From the NCBI RefSeq assembly GCF_020921035.1, contig NC_063155.1:27893294-27957293 (forward strand): a DNA stretch of 64,000 nt, in the 5' to 3' direction. Positions 1 through 11,109 of this stretch are shown in pieces; within the stretch, counting starts at the first letter, position 1; each line of letters begins with the position of its first letter. The stretch is from Rhodamnia argentea (taxonomy: Eukaryota; Streptophyta; Magnoliopsida; Myrtales; Myrtaceae). The translations under genes were made by a program, and so were the position numbers. Below the pieces are notes generated by a model. It was not told the origin of the DNA. It was given only the letters and a program-made list of their open reading frames with translations, and searched no databases.

Positions 1-619
1 ATTTAGGATTTATTGGGCAATTTGGTTCCTAATATATACCTAATGAACTGATCTACCTAATTTTTGCCAAAGAAGAGGACACTTGAGATTTATCTATAGT
101 CATGTGGATTTTCTGGCAACTAACGTGTGACTAGTAGTTAAACTAAGATGGTTAATTGATGTATCGATTTTCCTAAGGGAACTTTATCACATTAAGTCTT
201 GGCATCTCAGTCATTTTGGATTTTAGTCAGGAGAATCTGTAGTTGCAGAACTTTTTTTTGAGTCACTTGCAAGTGAATCGTATTGCTGAAGATCTATGAT
301 TTGCGGGACATGGACAAATAGTGACAAAGTTTCGGAAGAGTCCTTTCTATCTGTCGTAAAAGATTCTTACAAGACCAATCCCTCCACGCAGGCTTAAACA
401 ATATGGCCTCTGATAAAATAAAAAAATAATAATACGACCGAGTCATAGCCCAGCTGAGTCATATTGACCTCGGTAAGATTCCTTAATTAACACAAATATG
501 TCGGGCAACTTCTTTAGCAGCTGAGTCATATTGACCGAGTCATACTGCCTTCTGACCGTAAAGGGGGGAAGATGGACGCGGTCATTCCAGTTGCTTCTTT
601 GTTTTCTTGCTACTTTTGG
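1..619. other. Intergenic, no gene seen
   Basis: I see no coding region here. The one structured item is a 19-bp sequence (CAGCTGAGTCATATTGACC) present twice, at 451-469 and 518-536, each with a TGAGTCA core that resembles a bZIP site. A related CGAGTCAT string occurs at about 439 and 536. The short open frames across this stretch have no recognisable protein content. Confidence 0.5.
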
Positions 620-1371
620 GGGCAAATTGTCCAAAATAATCCTAAACCTATTATACCACATCCAATTCAATTGTGCTAATTCAATTCCAAACCTATTGTA
701 TGGTGACCAATTCGGTCCTGAACTTTTCATGCCAATTTAGTCTCAAACATTTTGATAATTTGCTAATTTAGTCCTAAAATTTTTAATGAATTATCAATTT
801 AGCTATTTCAGCTAATTTTGTCCGTAAATCTATGACGTGGCTGTTTAATCATAATTATTTTTTTTAAACATGAAATTCTAATTTTTTTTTCTTGTCCTTT
901 CATTTTCCTTTTTTTTTTCCTCTTTCTTTTCACGCACGGCGGGCTGGACCCACACTCCCCACAGGCCCCAAGCGAGGGCTCAGAATGCCTTTATTAGTCA
1001 TAGAGAGGGCTCGCAGCCCTTACTCGCCCTCACTATGGCTAGCGAGGGTAGCCAATTCTTGCCCGGTGGTCGGCAGAGATTGTTGGTCCTTTATAAAAAG
1101 AAGAAATTAAAGAAATTAAAATAAAAAAATCAATAAAAATATTCAAATTTTTTTTCAAAAGGTTTGCAAAAGTTGTCTATGTTAGTGATTCTAGCCAAAA
1201 GATCTACATTGGCAATTCGTTAAAGGTGTAGGACTAAATAATCTAATCAAAAGATTTAAGACCGAATTGATAAATTATCAAAATATTTATGACTAATTTG
1301 GTACAATTGAATTATTTATGACTGAATTGACCGTCACACAATAGGTTTAGGACTTTTTGAGTTATTTTCTC
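620..1371. mobile_element. Mutator-like non-autonomous element (long degenerate TIRs)
   Basis: The left end reads GGGCAAATTGTCCAAAATAA and the right end closes with the inverse (AGGTTTAGGACTTTTTGAG then TTATTTTCTCC). Each arm repeats units of the type CAATTTAGTCCTAAA, left arm in one orientation and right arm in the other, around a GC-richer core containing GCGAGGG strings. There is no transposase. The same architecture recurs about eight times in this window; two better copies have 9-11 bp target duplications, which fits Mutator-like elements. Ends are approximate and the flanking duplication of this copy is degraded. Confidence 0.6.
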
Positions 1372-2695
1372 CTATCTTTTGTTATTGATAAACAACTGTT
1401 ATATTATTCCTCATTCAAAAATATGATTCGTTTAATGTTCGTACTAGTAAATTTCACTAAGTATCGATGAATTTCAAAACATTGTAAGCTAAAGAGAACA
1501 GACGGTAGGTCATAGACCGGAGTAGACAAACCCCGCTACATCGCGATCGTGAAAAGTCTTTCACTCACTAAGAAGTGAAACCTTGTGACTAGATCGTCCT
1601 AAATACGGGTGCGACAGGAAGAAGTGGCATTTGGAAGTGTTGATGACTTCACATTTCATATAAGCATAAGTCCAATAAAGATAACTAGATTATTTGGATT
1701 GCGCCTACTATAATCAACTAGGGAGAAAATATAAGTTGCAAGAAATACAAGAAGGGGCACGGGCCCCACCAATTCCATCAATGACTTTTTTTTATTTACT
1801 TTGTCGGTAATTTGCCAATATTATTATGATTATGAGGTTATTAGTTTTTTTATAGTTTACAAATATAAAATTTTATTTACCTTTCGTAATTGCTCCTTAA
1901 TTTTTCCAACTCTTATGTAAACTTACTAACTTTAGTTAAGTTATATGTCAATCTTTCTTCGATTAAGTTATCAATTAGTTATGGATTACCAAATCTTAAT
2001 TCTCATCTCATAATATGCATTTCGGTTTGAATACTGTCTAATTTGGAAGGGAAATGCTTTCTCGACAGTCTAACAATCTTGTCAATTATTTTCGACCGTA
2101 GATTTACACACTATCACGTCATGTTTTGCATAAAGCACTCATTAATTGAAAAATCGGATGGTCAGAAATAATGACAATCTTGTCGGATTAGCGGCTTCTA
2201 ATTTGGAATAAGCTTTCTAATACAATTGATGGCCATAACTCCACTTTTAACAAGAATTATAGGCCGTTAACGTCTAGGTATGCAAATACTGATCGACAAC
2301 TCACTTGATAAATTTTACGCGATTAAACAAGTTGAAGAAAATTTGGAGCGAAAAACACAAAAATAGGTTCATATGAAAGGTTTCAGCAACCGTATACAAC
2401 AAATCAGTTTCTCTCTATAACACCTTGTTCAGAAATAGGTAGGGAAAGTTCTTTCGAGAAGCCCTAGAGTTCATTTTAGTATTAGGCAAATCATTAAAGA
2501 AACTGCAGAGGAATATTGTGGCAGCTTTTATTTGTCCCGTACCAATGTCTACCCTTAAAAACTTTCTTTCAATCTCATTGACTGATCAAAAGGAGATTTT
2601 GTTGTCATACCAAGGTTTACGTAGTGTGACGAGGACCTGAACAAAACGTAAGTGGATAGGCATCATGGTCCACTACAATTGGATTAAAAGAATAT
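1372..2695. other. Intergenic, nothing recognised
   Basis: AT-rich sequence without coding potential, microsatellites or repeats that I can identify. The string TCTAATTTGGAA occurs at about 2037 and 2196, so an old short repeat is possible but not supported further. Confidence 0.4.
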
Positions 2696-3086
2696 GGGAG
2701 AATTATCAAAAAAATCCTAAATTTATTTGCACAATTGTCAGTTTAGTAGCAAACTTTTTTCATTTATGCCAATTCAATTCATTTAGCCGACCGACGTTGA
2801 CTTGGATAGTTCTTATGTTTTAATTTTTTTTGAATTTTTTATTTACTTTTTTTTTTATTTCCTTCTACCTCCAGTCAGCCACCAAGCCTAGTGGCCGGCT
2901 AGAGGCAGAGGCCGAATTCGAAAAAGATATTCAAACATTATTAAAACTAGCAACGTCGGCGCCGATTAGCCAAATGGACTGGATTAGCACAAATGCAAAA
3001 AATTTACTACTGAAATGGAAAAAAAAAAAATTTATGATTGAATTGACACAATTACAATATGTTTATAATTTTTTGGGTAATTCTCC
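2696..3086. mobile_element. Short Mutator-like TIR element
   Basis: The ends are inverted: GGGAGAATTATCAAAAAAAT on the left and TTTTTTGGGTAATTCTCC on the right. The flanks AAAGAATAT and GAAGAATTT agree at 7 of 9 positions, as expected for an old 9-bp target duplication. The interior holds a small GC-rich core near 2870-2920. It belongs to the same family as the element at 620-1371 and has no coding capacity. Confidence 0.55.
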
Positions 3087-3439
3087 TGAAGAATTTCCAT
3101 AAGTGCCATTGACTGTACAATCAATAGTCATTTTCGAATCTATTCCACGTGTCATGCTTTTTAGGGGCGTTGGAGACAAGTAACATCATAAATTTCTCTA
3201 CTTTTGAGACTATAATTGGGAACTACTGTTGCATTTGCCAATGGGAGCTTTCTATAGCGGTTGCCCTAGCACCACCGATTGCAAGGCATATGAAATCTAT
3301 AATGGATCCCTCAAAGTCAAACGAACTCATTCACGAGAATAAACACTCTATCACTTTCCCGTATACCCTTTCATTTAGTAGTTTTTTTTTTCTTTGGCAT
3401 AAAGTGGACCTTCAATGCAGTCGGATTTCCTCTTTCTAT

Positions 3440-3900
3440 TTTCCGGTAATTGAGTAAGTATTAATGCTTTGCTCGGGTAAGTTTTTAATATCCGGATTTG
3501 AGAATAATACAGCAACAGAGAAATCTCTCTCCTATAAAATAATTAAATACTAAACCGCGTCGTCATCTATCGGTTTAAACTTTTAGAACAGTATGTAGCG
3601 ATCTCGACAAATCTCACATGGTATCAAAGTAGGACCGGATCAAGCATGAGAGAGAGTCATAGACTAGCGGCGGTCTCACCAAATCTCTCTCTCTCTCTCT
3701 CTGGGTTTCAAGAAGCCTGTGGTGGGAAAGCTTTTGGTATCTCAGATAACAAGTCGCGAAATATCGAGATCACAAATATTACTTGCAAGAAAAACGAGGG
3801 CCATCGAGATCACAAAAATTACTCGCAAGAAAAACAAGGGCCATCGATTACGCGACCCTATATCAATCCGAGGACTTTGAAGAAGCATGAATTATTTTAT
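3440..3900 (+). mobile_element. LTR/TRIM-like retroelement remnant with tRNA-Met-type primer site
   Basis: TGGTATCAAAGTAGG at about 3619 closely resembles the initiator-tRNA-Met primer-binding site of plant LTR retrotransposons (usual form TGGTATCAGAGC). It directly follows a segment ending in ...TCTCACA, as an LTR ending in CA would. The supposed LTR contains TATCGGTTTAAACTTTTAGA; a similar string is at about 22240. Behind the primer site lie a CT tract and a 45-48 bp direct repeat (about 3767-3811 and 3813-3857). There is no gag or pol, so a TRIM or a deleted element is likely. The outer borders are guesses. Confidence 0.4.
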
Positions 3901-4442
3901 TAGTATTACTATTTTTGAGTGGTCATTTTGGAGAAAATTCATTGACAGAAGAGCCAAATCAAACGTCGTCAAGCGGAGGCCAAAGCACCGCCGGTGTTAT
4001 AAGACTGTTGGTTAGGCGTTGAGGTTAGGAATATCGGGAGAAAACTATCAGTCAACGTAAGTTAACAAGTGAGACAGCACCAACTTTTGACATGGTTTTC
4101 CTTGTTTTTCTTTTGTTGTTGTTTTTTTTTTTTTTTGGGGGGGGGGGGTGTTTCTTGGCTCTCCTTTGGTCGGCTATTCGAGATGACTAGTGGTTTGACC
4201 TGACGGGGTCCTTTTCTTTTCGGTGGATGGCGATCAACTTCACTTCCATCAACGTTCAGCAATCGCCATACATGTTGGTGAAGGAAAGAAAACGACTTAT
4301 ACTTAACGGCAACGAACACACGGAAACAACTATCAAAACCCTAATCTCTCTCTATCTCTCTCAGCCAATGCACCAACGCATGGGCAAAACAACCGGTCCA
4401 AGTCAACCTACTTCGCCTCCGTGTGTCCGGAAGAAAACCCTG
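3901..4442 (+). promoter_or_regulatory. Upstream region of the MYB gene
   Basis: No coding sequence is seen. It carries a poly-T run followed by a poly-G run (about 4122-4148). Near the gene are AACCGG (about 4391) and ACCTAC (4406-4411), which resemble R2R3-MYB binding sites; self- or cross-regulation by MYBs is common in this pathway but is only inferred here. Confidence 0.35.
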
Positions 4443-4450
4443 ATATATAC
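4443..4450 (+). promoter_or_regulatory. Probable TATA box of the MYB gene
   Basis: ATATATAC lies about 110 bp before the MYB start codon and is followed by a CT-rich leader (CTTCTCTTCTCTTCTCTTC), a usual arrangement for plant promoters. Transcription would start roughly 30 bp downstream. Confidence 0.5.
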
Positions 4451-4558
4451 CTCCATACCTCGTCTTTAGCCCATCGTCTTCCCTTTTTCTCCTCTTGAAA
4501 CTTCTCTGCTCTTCTCTTCTCTTCTCTTCACCTCTCTCTCTGTCTCTTGAACGGAAGG

Positions 4559-5907
4559 ATGAGAAAACCTTGTTGTGACAAGCAAGACACGAACAAAGGG
4601 GCGTGGTCGAAGCAAGAAGACCAGAAGCTCATCGACTACATTCGCAAGCACGGCGAAGGATGCTGGCGGACTCTTCCTAAGGCCGCTGGTACGTCATTTT
4701 CTTCGGCCTCGCCAGTACTTGTGATGTTCGAAAGATTTGGAGTTTTGGGGACTGTACGGCGAAGCAAAGACTAAAATGTGTGTTCGTTTTCTTGCGCATT
4801 GATTAGGTCTACTTCGTTGCGGGAAGAGTTGTAGGCTGAGATGGATAAACTATTTGCGGCCTGACCTCAAAAGAGGCAACTTTGCTGAGGATGAAGAGGA
4901 TCTTATCATCAAGCTTCATGCTCTTCTAGGCAACCGGTATGGCGATATACTAGACCCTATGGATAGCCTCATACACGTTCGCGCTCTCGAATTTAATCCT
5001 AATTAGCTCGGCGTATCACTCGGTCCCATTCTATCAGATGTGTTTCCTCTCCAAGTTGCATGTCAGAAACCAGAAAACTTTCCAAAGCAGAGTAGGTGCG
5101 CTTTTAAACAAGAAAACGATCTCATGCGCTAGAATCCATCACGTCTTACTTTCATATTGTCCACTTGTCGTCACCATGACCTTCATCTAGAAAGTTGAAT
5201 GCGCATTTCTTTTTTCTAGATAACTCAATATATTGGCGGTATAGATATGGAAGGCCTACCAGGGCACTAGAGAATTTGGCTTTGTATCAGCACAACAGGA
5301 AGGACTAGGAAATTTACGTAGTGATCAAGCGAACACGAACATGGCTGTTGAAAAAATTATATAGCTATGATGTTTAAATCAGAATCATGTAAAATCCATA
5401 TAGGGTCTAGTTTTTTCTCGGATGTAGTTATATTTGGATAAAAGTTTTTGACCTAAGTCATATCTTTTCATACATAGATGGTCGCTAATTGCTGGGAGAT
5501 TGCCCGGACGAACCGACAATGAAGTGAAGAACTATTGGAACTCGCATTTGAGGAGGAAACTCATAAACATGGGCATTGATCCTAACAATCACCGGCTAAA
5601 CCAGACTCCACCTCGCCTTGAGACCTCGAACAATGTCTCCGTTAGCACGACTTCTTCTGGATTGAAGATTCATCTAAGTCCGCGGCAAAAATCCCGCAGC
5701 GGCGACAAAGAGCAGGTGTCAGATGCTGGGAGTTGCCTGGACGATGAACCTAGCAGGTTGCCCGACTTGAACCTCGACTTAACAATCAGCATGCCGTCTC
5801 CTCTGCCCGCAAAGATTGAGAAGGAGAGAAACACTAGTTCTTACAAGCATGGCATGCCCAGGGACTCGGAAATTGCTCCATCATCCACTCTGGTTCTCTT
5901 CAGATAA
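4559..5907 (+). CDS. MYBC2-L: R2R3-MYB transcriptional repressor, FaMYB1/MYBC2-L type
   Basis: Nuclear DNA-binding repressor, probably of anthocyanin/proanthocyanidin genes. Three exons: 4559-4688, 4807-4936 and 5478-5907; introns (118 and 541 bp) have GT/AG borders and sit at the conserved R2R3-MYB positions. The spliced product is 229 residues. R2 has tryptophans 16, 36 and 56; R3 has Phe69, Trp88 and Trp107. Residues 75-94 fit the bHLH-partner signature [DE]Lx2[RK]x3Lx6Lx3R exactly. The C-terminus carries an EAR-type LNLDL motif (184-188) and ends in TLVLFR, close to the TLLLFR repression motif known from this clade and AtMYBL2. The start [16 protein letters not shown] is typical of the clade. 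The ATG at 4559 is preferred: the open frame extends 12 bases upstream only through a TTG. A general subgroup-4 MYB4-type repressor is the alternative, but the last motif argues for the FaMYB1 group. Confidence 0.93.
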
Positions 5908-7480
5908 CCAACCGTGCAGACCAATTAATCATTAGGCAGATTAGATTGAGCAGGCCCCTGATGAATATTTGAAAATTAGGGCAACCTAGCTGAGGTGATT
6001 CAATGACTATATGTGGTATGCTGTTTCGCGACATACATTGATTTCTGAAGTCTAAATCAATCGGCAAGGATTGATATGATACATTAGCTTAATACGATAA
6101 ACTATCTCACAGAAGTAATGGGGTCGAGCCGGACAAGGGTTGAATCATATCGACCCACTTCTGTAGAGAATTTTAAGCATAATCTCTGGAGCGGAATGGG
6201 CATAGATGATGTACTGCCAAGCTAGGACCATTGGATTAACAAGGGATTACTGGGAGCTTGCGGTTGTAAATCTAATCAGTTAGATAGGGAGGTGGATTCG
6301 ATTGTGTTAAACACAAATGTACTCGAGATCTACCATAGACATATATATGTTAACGATTGAAATGTATCAGGTGCTAATCACTGAATTTATATGGTCCTTA
6401 AAGTTTTTGCCTTTGAAATGCACGCGTTTACTACATGACAATTGCTATTGATAAAAAAGAATTCTGAACATCGATCTTGTTATGATAAGATTTAAGATAT
6501 TAAGCTTTGTAGTTTTTTTTTTCTATGTGCCTCTGAATATCCCTTGTTGATAATATTGGCCAACGATGGATAAGGCAAGTCGGCAGGATTATATGGAAAT
6601 AACCCAAGATTCCATTCAGAAAATTAATCCTGTCAACTGACTGTTTGGAGTATATCACTTATAGAAGGTTTAATTTTGAGGTCTAACTTAAAATATTTTG
6701 AGGTAACCCTAATGGTTAATTGCTTGACCGACAGAGTCAATACCAACCACCACCAACCATTCGAACCAAAGTTTTAATCCACTGAAAACGTGATTCAAGC
6801 CCCTCTTTGTTCCTCGATTGATAGCGGCGTTTCCATTGGTTTGGAAAAGTGCGGTCGCGTTTCATTTTACCAGCTTCAGCTGTCCACACTATAGGTATGT
6901 GTGAGAGAAATTCTCGACATTTTCGTACTGAGTCACAAGTTCTCATCTTGATCCATCACTAGCTACCATTCTTTTTGTTGAATTTGTAGAATTTCCTGTT
7001 CTGGCGTGGTCGTTCAAAGCAGAAATTGGGTGCGGCGAAATCAATTACTCTTATTGGTCGAAATTTCAAGCCATGATACTTGAATTTGAACTTTGAAATC
7101 AGTCACGATTTTTTTTTTGTTCCAACCGTTGAAGTTTGATACACTCGATGCGTTAGAGGTTTGACTCAAGAGAATAGATTCCAAGTAGAGTTTGTAAAAC
7201 TTGGAGCTTGAAAATTAAAGTTTGAAGAAAGGATAATAAAAAGAGATGGCAACAAAAGAGGAGAAACAAAAAAACAAAAGACAACCCCCTCCGTTTGCCA
7301 GTGAAGTATTGACAAAATACAAAAAACTGGGTCAAAAATTACAAAACGACATATTGCCTCCATCAGACAGAAGCTATTTGGCTCAAGCGTTCGCATGTTG
7401 AACTTCTAAAAATAAATTTATAGCTTCGCAAGGATCAAAGATATGTCCTTTTACTAGGTAGGGACAAGTATGCTTGGATC
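5908..7480. other. MYB 3' flank and intergenic, nothing recognised
   Basis: The first few hundred bases should hold the MYB 3' UTR, but no clear AATAAA was found. The rest is AT-rich. Short open frames, for example on the minus strand around 6737-6946 and 7153-7396, show low-complexity or unrecognisable translations and are not supported as genes. Confidence 0.4.
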
Positions 7481-7489
7481 ATAAACACT

Positions 7490-9140
7490 AAGCTTGGGCA
7501 CGGAACCCCAACGCTAGTTCCGGGCCAATGGCAGCGGGACTGGAACTAGAGGTCAGGGTCAGGTCTACTAGGGTCAACTGAGGGCAAGCCGAGTCCATCT
7601 AGGCATTGTCCAAGACCCTAGTCACTAGGTGGCCAAATGGACCCGTGGGCCCGGAACCGACCCGTTGACCGGGCCCACGGTTCCAACCCGGAACCGGAAC
7701 CGGCCCTCAAGGGCCGGTTCCGGTTTGTAAATTGTTGGAACCGGCGGTTCCGGGCCGGTTCCAACCCGGTTTTATAAAAAAAAAAAAAAAAGGAAGTAAA
7801 TTGGGTGAAAAGAGCAATTGGGCTTTGGAACCGGCGGTTCCGAACCGGAACCGGAACCGGCCCGGAACCGGCGGTTCCAAACCCGGAACCGGAACCGGCT
7901 CTTCAAGGGCCGGTTCCGGTTCCACCTTTTTTTGGAACCGGAACCGCCGGTTCCTGAACCGTAACCGCCGGTTCTCGAACCGGAACCGGCCATCCCTAGT
8001 GCTCGTGCTTGTGCTCGGGACTTCGGCCCCCAAGCCCAAATCCATCAAGAACGGGCCTAGGACCCCGTAACCCCGGTTCGGGTCCATGTAAGTTGTGCCC
8101 GAGACCTCAACTGTCGCGTTCGGGTCCATCAAGGCTTGGCCCAAGACATCGATTCCGCTACCAATGCCCGAGAAGCCGGGCCGGGTAACATCAAGGCCGA
8201 GCTAGGGTCTATTAAGGCTAGCCCCGGACTCTGCATCCTTGCTCAAGTCCCCGGTTCCCGAGCCTAGGTCCATCGAGGGGAATTCCCATACTTGGGTCCC
8301 TAGCGCCTAGGCACGGGGACATCGAGGCCATACCCTAGACCCTAGTGCCCAAACCCAGTGGCCTTGGAACTCGGTGCTTGGTCTTAGGTCATCAAGATTG
8401 AACCCCGGACACCGGCTCTGCGTCAAGGACTCGGCGTTATAACCTGCGTCCATCGAGATTGTGCCCGATATCCTAGCGAATGTGCGCGGGTTCCCAACAA
8501 CCGCACTCGGGTCCATCGAGGTCATGCCCGCAATCCACCCCAGTGCTCGAGATCGAGTCTTTGATGCCCGGGAGTGGGTCTCCGATGCTACGAGCCCGAT
8601 GTATAGAGGCTAGGCTTTGGAGCACTGTGCCCATGCCTGAACCTAGTTGTTGAGAACTTGGGTAGAGGCACTAGGGACTCGAACCAAGACTTGATGGACC
8701 CGGATATGGGCGTCGGTGGCCCAAGGTACTAGCACTGGGGTCTCGGCCGTCGAGAACCTTATCCCGAGTGCCGGTGTCTTGGGTCTCGACCTCGGAGGAC
8801 TTTGGAACAAGCGTTGCCATCATGGGCACGAGCGTTGAGGACTAGGGCTAGCCTTGATGGACCCAAACGCGAGCAACGAGGACCGGAGCACCGATACTAA
8901 GGTCTTGGATTCGACCTCAATGAACTTGGGCCGAGTGCTCGGGATCCGATCCCGACTTCGTTAGACCCAAGGACAAGCACCGGGGATGGGGGCCCAACCT
9001 CGGTAGACCCAAGCCCGGACATGCGAACCGGGTTCTCGGGCTCGGCATTGGTAGACCCAAGACCAGTGCAAATGCTTGGTAGTTGTGGATCCGGGCTTGA
9101 GACCCCGATGCCCATGCCGGGTTCCTTGGCTACCCATGAG
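7490..9140. repeat. Degenerate GC-rich repeat array in two opposed halves (foldback-like)
   Basis: GC-rich stretch made of irregular repeats. Left of about 8540 the units read GGGTCCATCAAGG or GGTCCATCGAGG (about 8081, 8122, 8266, 8447, 8510). Right of about 8680 they run the other way (TTGATGGACCC at 8691 and 8854, GTAGACCCAAG near 9002 and 9050). One pair, around 8122 and 8845, is inverted over about 20 bases. Unit spacing is irregular (about 40-180 bp). No protein family was recognised. A foldback element or a decayed inverted minisatellite fits best. A hAT-like element sits inside the left half. Confidence 0.55.
7626..7998 (+). mobile_element. hAT-like non-autonomous element, copy 1 (GGAACC-rich)
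   Basis: Starts TAGGTGGCCAAATGG and ends CCGGCCATCCCTA, so the tips are imperfect inverted repeats (TAGGTGGCC against TAGGGATGGCC). The inside is dominated by AACCGG/GGTTCC strings plus a poly-A run near 7778. Two further copies in the same orientation lie at 27586 and 40005, the latter with a perfect 8-bp target duplication, which sets the class. The duplication is not clear for this copy. The Arg/Phe-rich open frames here are only the repeat translated. Confidence 0.65.
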
Positions 9141-9149
9141 CAAGTGACT

Positions 9150-9295
9150 AGCGCTCGATTATTGAGATTTTTCTCACCAAACGATGAAAAATATTTTCTA
9201 GTTTATTTGCAAATCTCAGCTAAACATCGAAAAATATGGTCATTTTCCTGGATAAAGACTCCCGGAAAACATTTTCTAGAAATGTCACATTATTG
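9150..9295. mobile_element. Remnant of AT-rich TIR element
   Basis: Strings such as GAAAAATATTTTCTAG and GGTCATTTTCCTGG, with CGGAAAACATTTTCTAG towards the end, match the style of the MITE family at 33861, 42691 and 54786. One end is not recognisable and the conserved centre is missing, so only a fragment is claimed. Confidence 0.35.
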
Positions 9296-9845
9296 CAAAA
9301 GAGATGGAGCCTAAATTTTATTAAATTTTCATCTCGATGGTGTCCACATCTTAGAACTTACCAGGCGTTTCCTCCAACGGTTCAATTAGGAACGGAGAAA
9401 ATTATAGCTCTATCGAAAGCTACTTGTTGGGGACCAAATTGTTAAGTCAACTTCAAAGATAGAATTAAACGGGTAGAGAAGTGCCAAGAGATGAAAGATT
9501 AGGGAGGAAATGCAGATATAGCTACAGTAAATGGAGCATTTGATCGTATAAGACGCACTGCTACAGGAATGTTGACCTCACCGCATTAGGTTCTTAAAAT
9601 ATCTATGCTGAATAACACGGTCTTAAAACGGGATTGAAAACGGCACAAGCAATTCTTACTTTTTCTTTTTCTTTTTCTTTTGATTTCTTTAGTCTTTTTT
9701 CCTTTGACAAACATACATCTCTTTTCATTTTCATTATTTTTCTTGGTGAATCTGCATATATATTGAGCGCCGACATTGAAAGGAACCATAGCTAAGGAAA
9801 ATTCAGTCTGTCCTAATAAAACTACGCTGATGTTTCGCTTTACAC
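9296..9845. other. Intergenic, nothing recognised
   Basis: No coding region identified. A TTTTTC-type low-complexity stretch lies at about 9655-9682. It may be decayed retroelement sequence belonging to the copia fragment that follows, but I cannot show this. Confidence 0.35.
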
Positions 9846-9849
9846 TACC

Positions 9850-10506
9850 AAATGATTGACCGTGTGGCTTGGAAAAAACCTCGTACAACAACCTAAGACA
9901 TCTTCCCAAAAGTACTGGCCGGAATCGGAAGAGGAGAAGCTAGATACTCCTGTGTATGCTTACGCATCCGCCGTAGGAAGTCTTGTGCATCTCATGATTT
10001 GCACGAGACCGGACATTACTTTTGCTAATGGATATCAAGCAACCAGGGAAGAGCACACTGGATGGCTATTCAATGGCTTTTTAGATACTCGAAGCGAACT
10101 AAAAGTACCTGACTTATCTGCTGAGGCAAGGACGTGCATTTGATTAGTTATTCGGATTCGGATTATCATGAATGGTTAGATACTAGAAAATCAACCTCTA
10201 GTTATATTGCGCGATCAAAATTCGGTTATTGCAATCACAAACGGTAATCAATGGCACTCTCGTATGAAGCATATCGAAGGTCGTAATCACTGCATAAGAG
10301 ACATGATAAAGAAGAACGAGATGGATGCAAACAGAGTTGCTTCAAAAGAAACATTAGGGGATTGCTTGGTAGTGCCTCGCCGCTACCAGATCCGGCAGAA
10401 TACCTTTACTGAAGGATTGCCCTTTGGAATGTTTGAAACACCAGTGCATAATATGGGATCTTGTGCGGCCAAACAAAATTTGGTTTACTATAAATCAATA
10501 CAGTAA
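9850..10506 (+). pseudogene. Ty1/copia pol 3' fragment (end of RT plus RNase H), decayed
   Basis: Translation shows the signature end of a copia reverse transcriptase, YASAVGSLVHLMICTRPD with ITFA after it (about 9957-10026). The RNase H part follows in another frame: YSDSDYHEWLDTRKSTSSYI (about 10147-10206), then a QNSVIAITNGNQWHSRMKHI-like segment (from about 10211), matching the known DNxSAIxIAxNPxxHxRTKHI pattern. Frame changes and stop codons break the frame, and gag, integrase and most of RT are absent. In the intact element pol would copy the RNA to DNA; this copy is dead. No flanking LTR was identified with confidence. Confidence 0.85.
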
Positions 10507-11067
10507 ATCACGATAATAATCTTAATTTTGCAGCTACTAGTTTCAGCAGCATTACAAGAGCTCATATAGTCCTTGATTTGACCGCAAATAAGGAGATACT
10601 GCGTCATTGCGGGCGTATGTCTTAATTATGGTGCAGGTTCGAGTTATTCGGAGAAGGGCTAACATCTTCATGTTGAATGCATCCAGAGCATTGATGGATC
10701 AGGGATTTCTAACGCATCAAATGTGAAAAAGACCCGGGCCCGGAGAAAGCACATGCTTTGAAGAACTGGAGAGCGAACTTTTAAAAGCCACAGTTCTTTC
10801 AACAACTCCAACGCCCTTTCACATGAAGGGACGAAACTTTAACGTGAACCGCATTTAAGGGCTCCCCAGAAAAGGCATCCGATGCAACTGCAGTCTCATC
10901 TGCATGTCGGTGGGAGCTTGCATGCTTTTAGGACTCGAAACCGAACTTCCACTGTGCAACTTGGCCTTAAGTGTCTCGATATCGTAAGGGCTGTGTAGCT
11001 GAGTAGTTAAACTTGTGATCGAAAACGTAGATGGCACTTCTCAATCTCTAGATCTCATGAGAGATCT

Positions 11068-11070
<3 letters not shown>
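10507..11070. other. Intergenic, nothing recognised
   Basis: No supported gene. A 60-residue minus-strand open frame at 10855-11037 (starting MPSTFSITSLTTQLHSPYD) has no recognised family. It lies just downstream, on that strand, of a GA/CT tract, the kind of tract often found in leaders, so it is noted but not called. Confidence 0.35.

Positions 11071-11105
<35 letters not shown>
11071..11105. repeat. (GA)n microsatellite
   Basis: Uninterrupted GA dinucleotide run of about 17 units. Read on the minus strand it is a CT tract. Confidence 0.95.

Positions 11106-11109
<4 letters not shown>

Noticed and set aside
3943..3955. TTGACAGAAGAG, like the start of miR156/157
   Set aside because: Only 12 bases match and no complementary arm was found nearby.
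7707..8144. Open frames on both strands rich in Arg-Phe or Pro-Val-Pro repeats
   Set aside because: They are translations of AACCGG/GGTTCC strings inside a hAT-like element; the same happens at 27599-27951.
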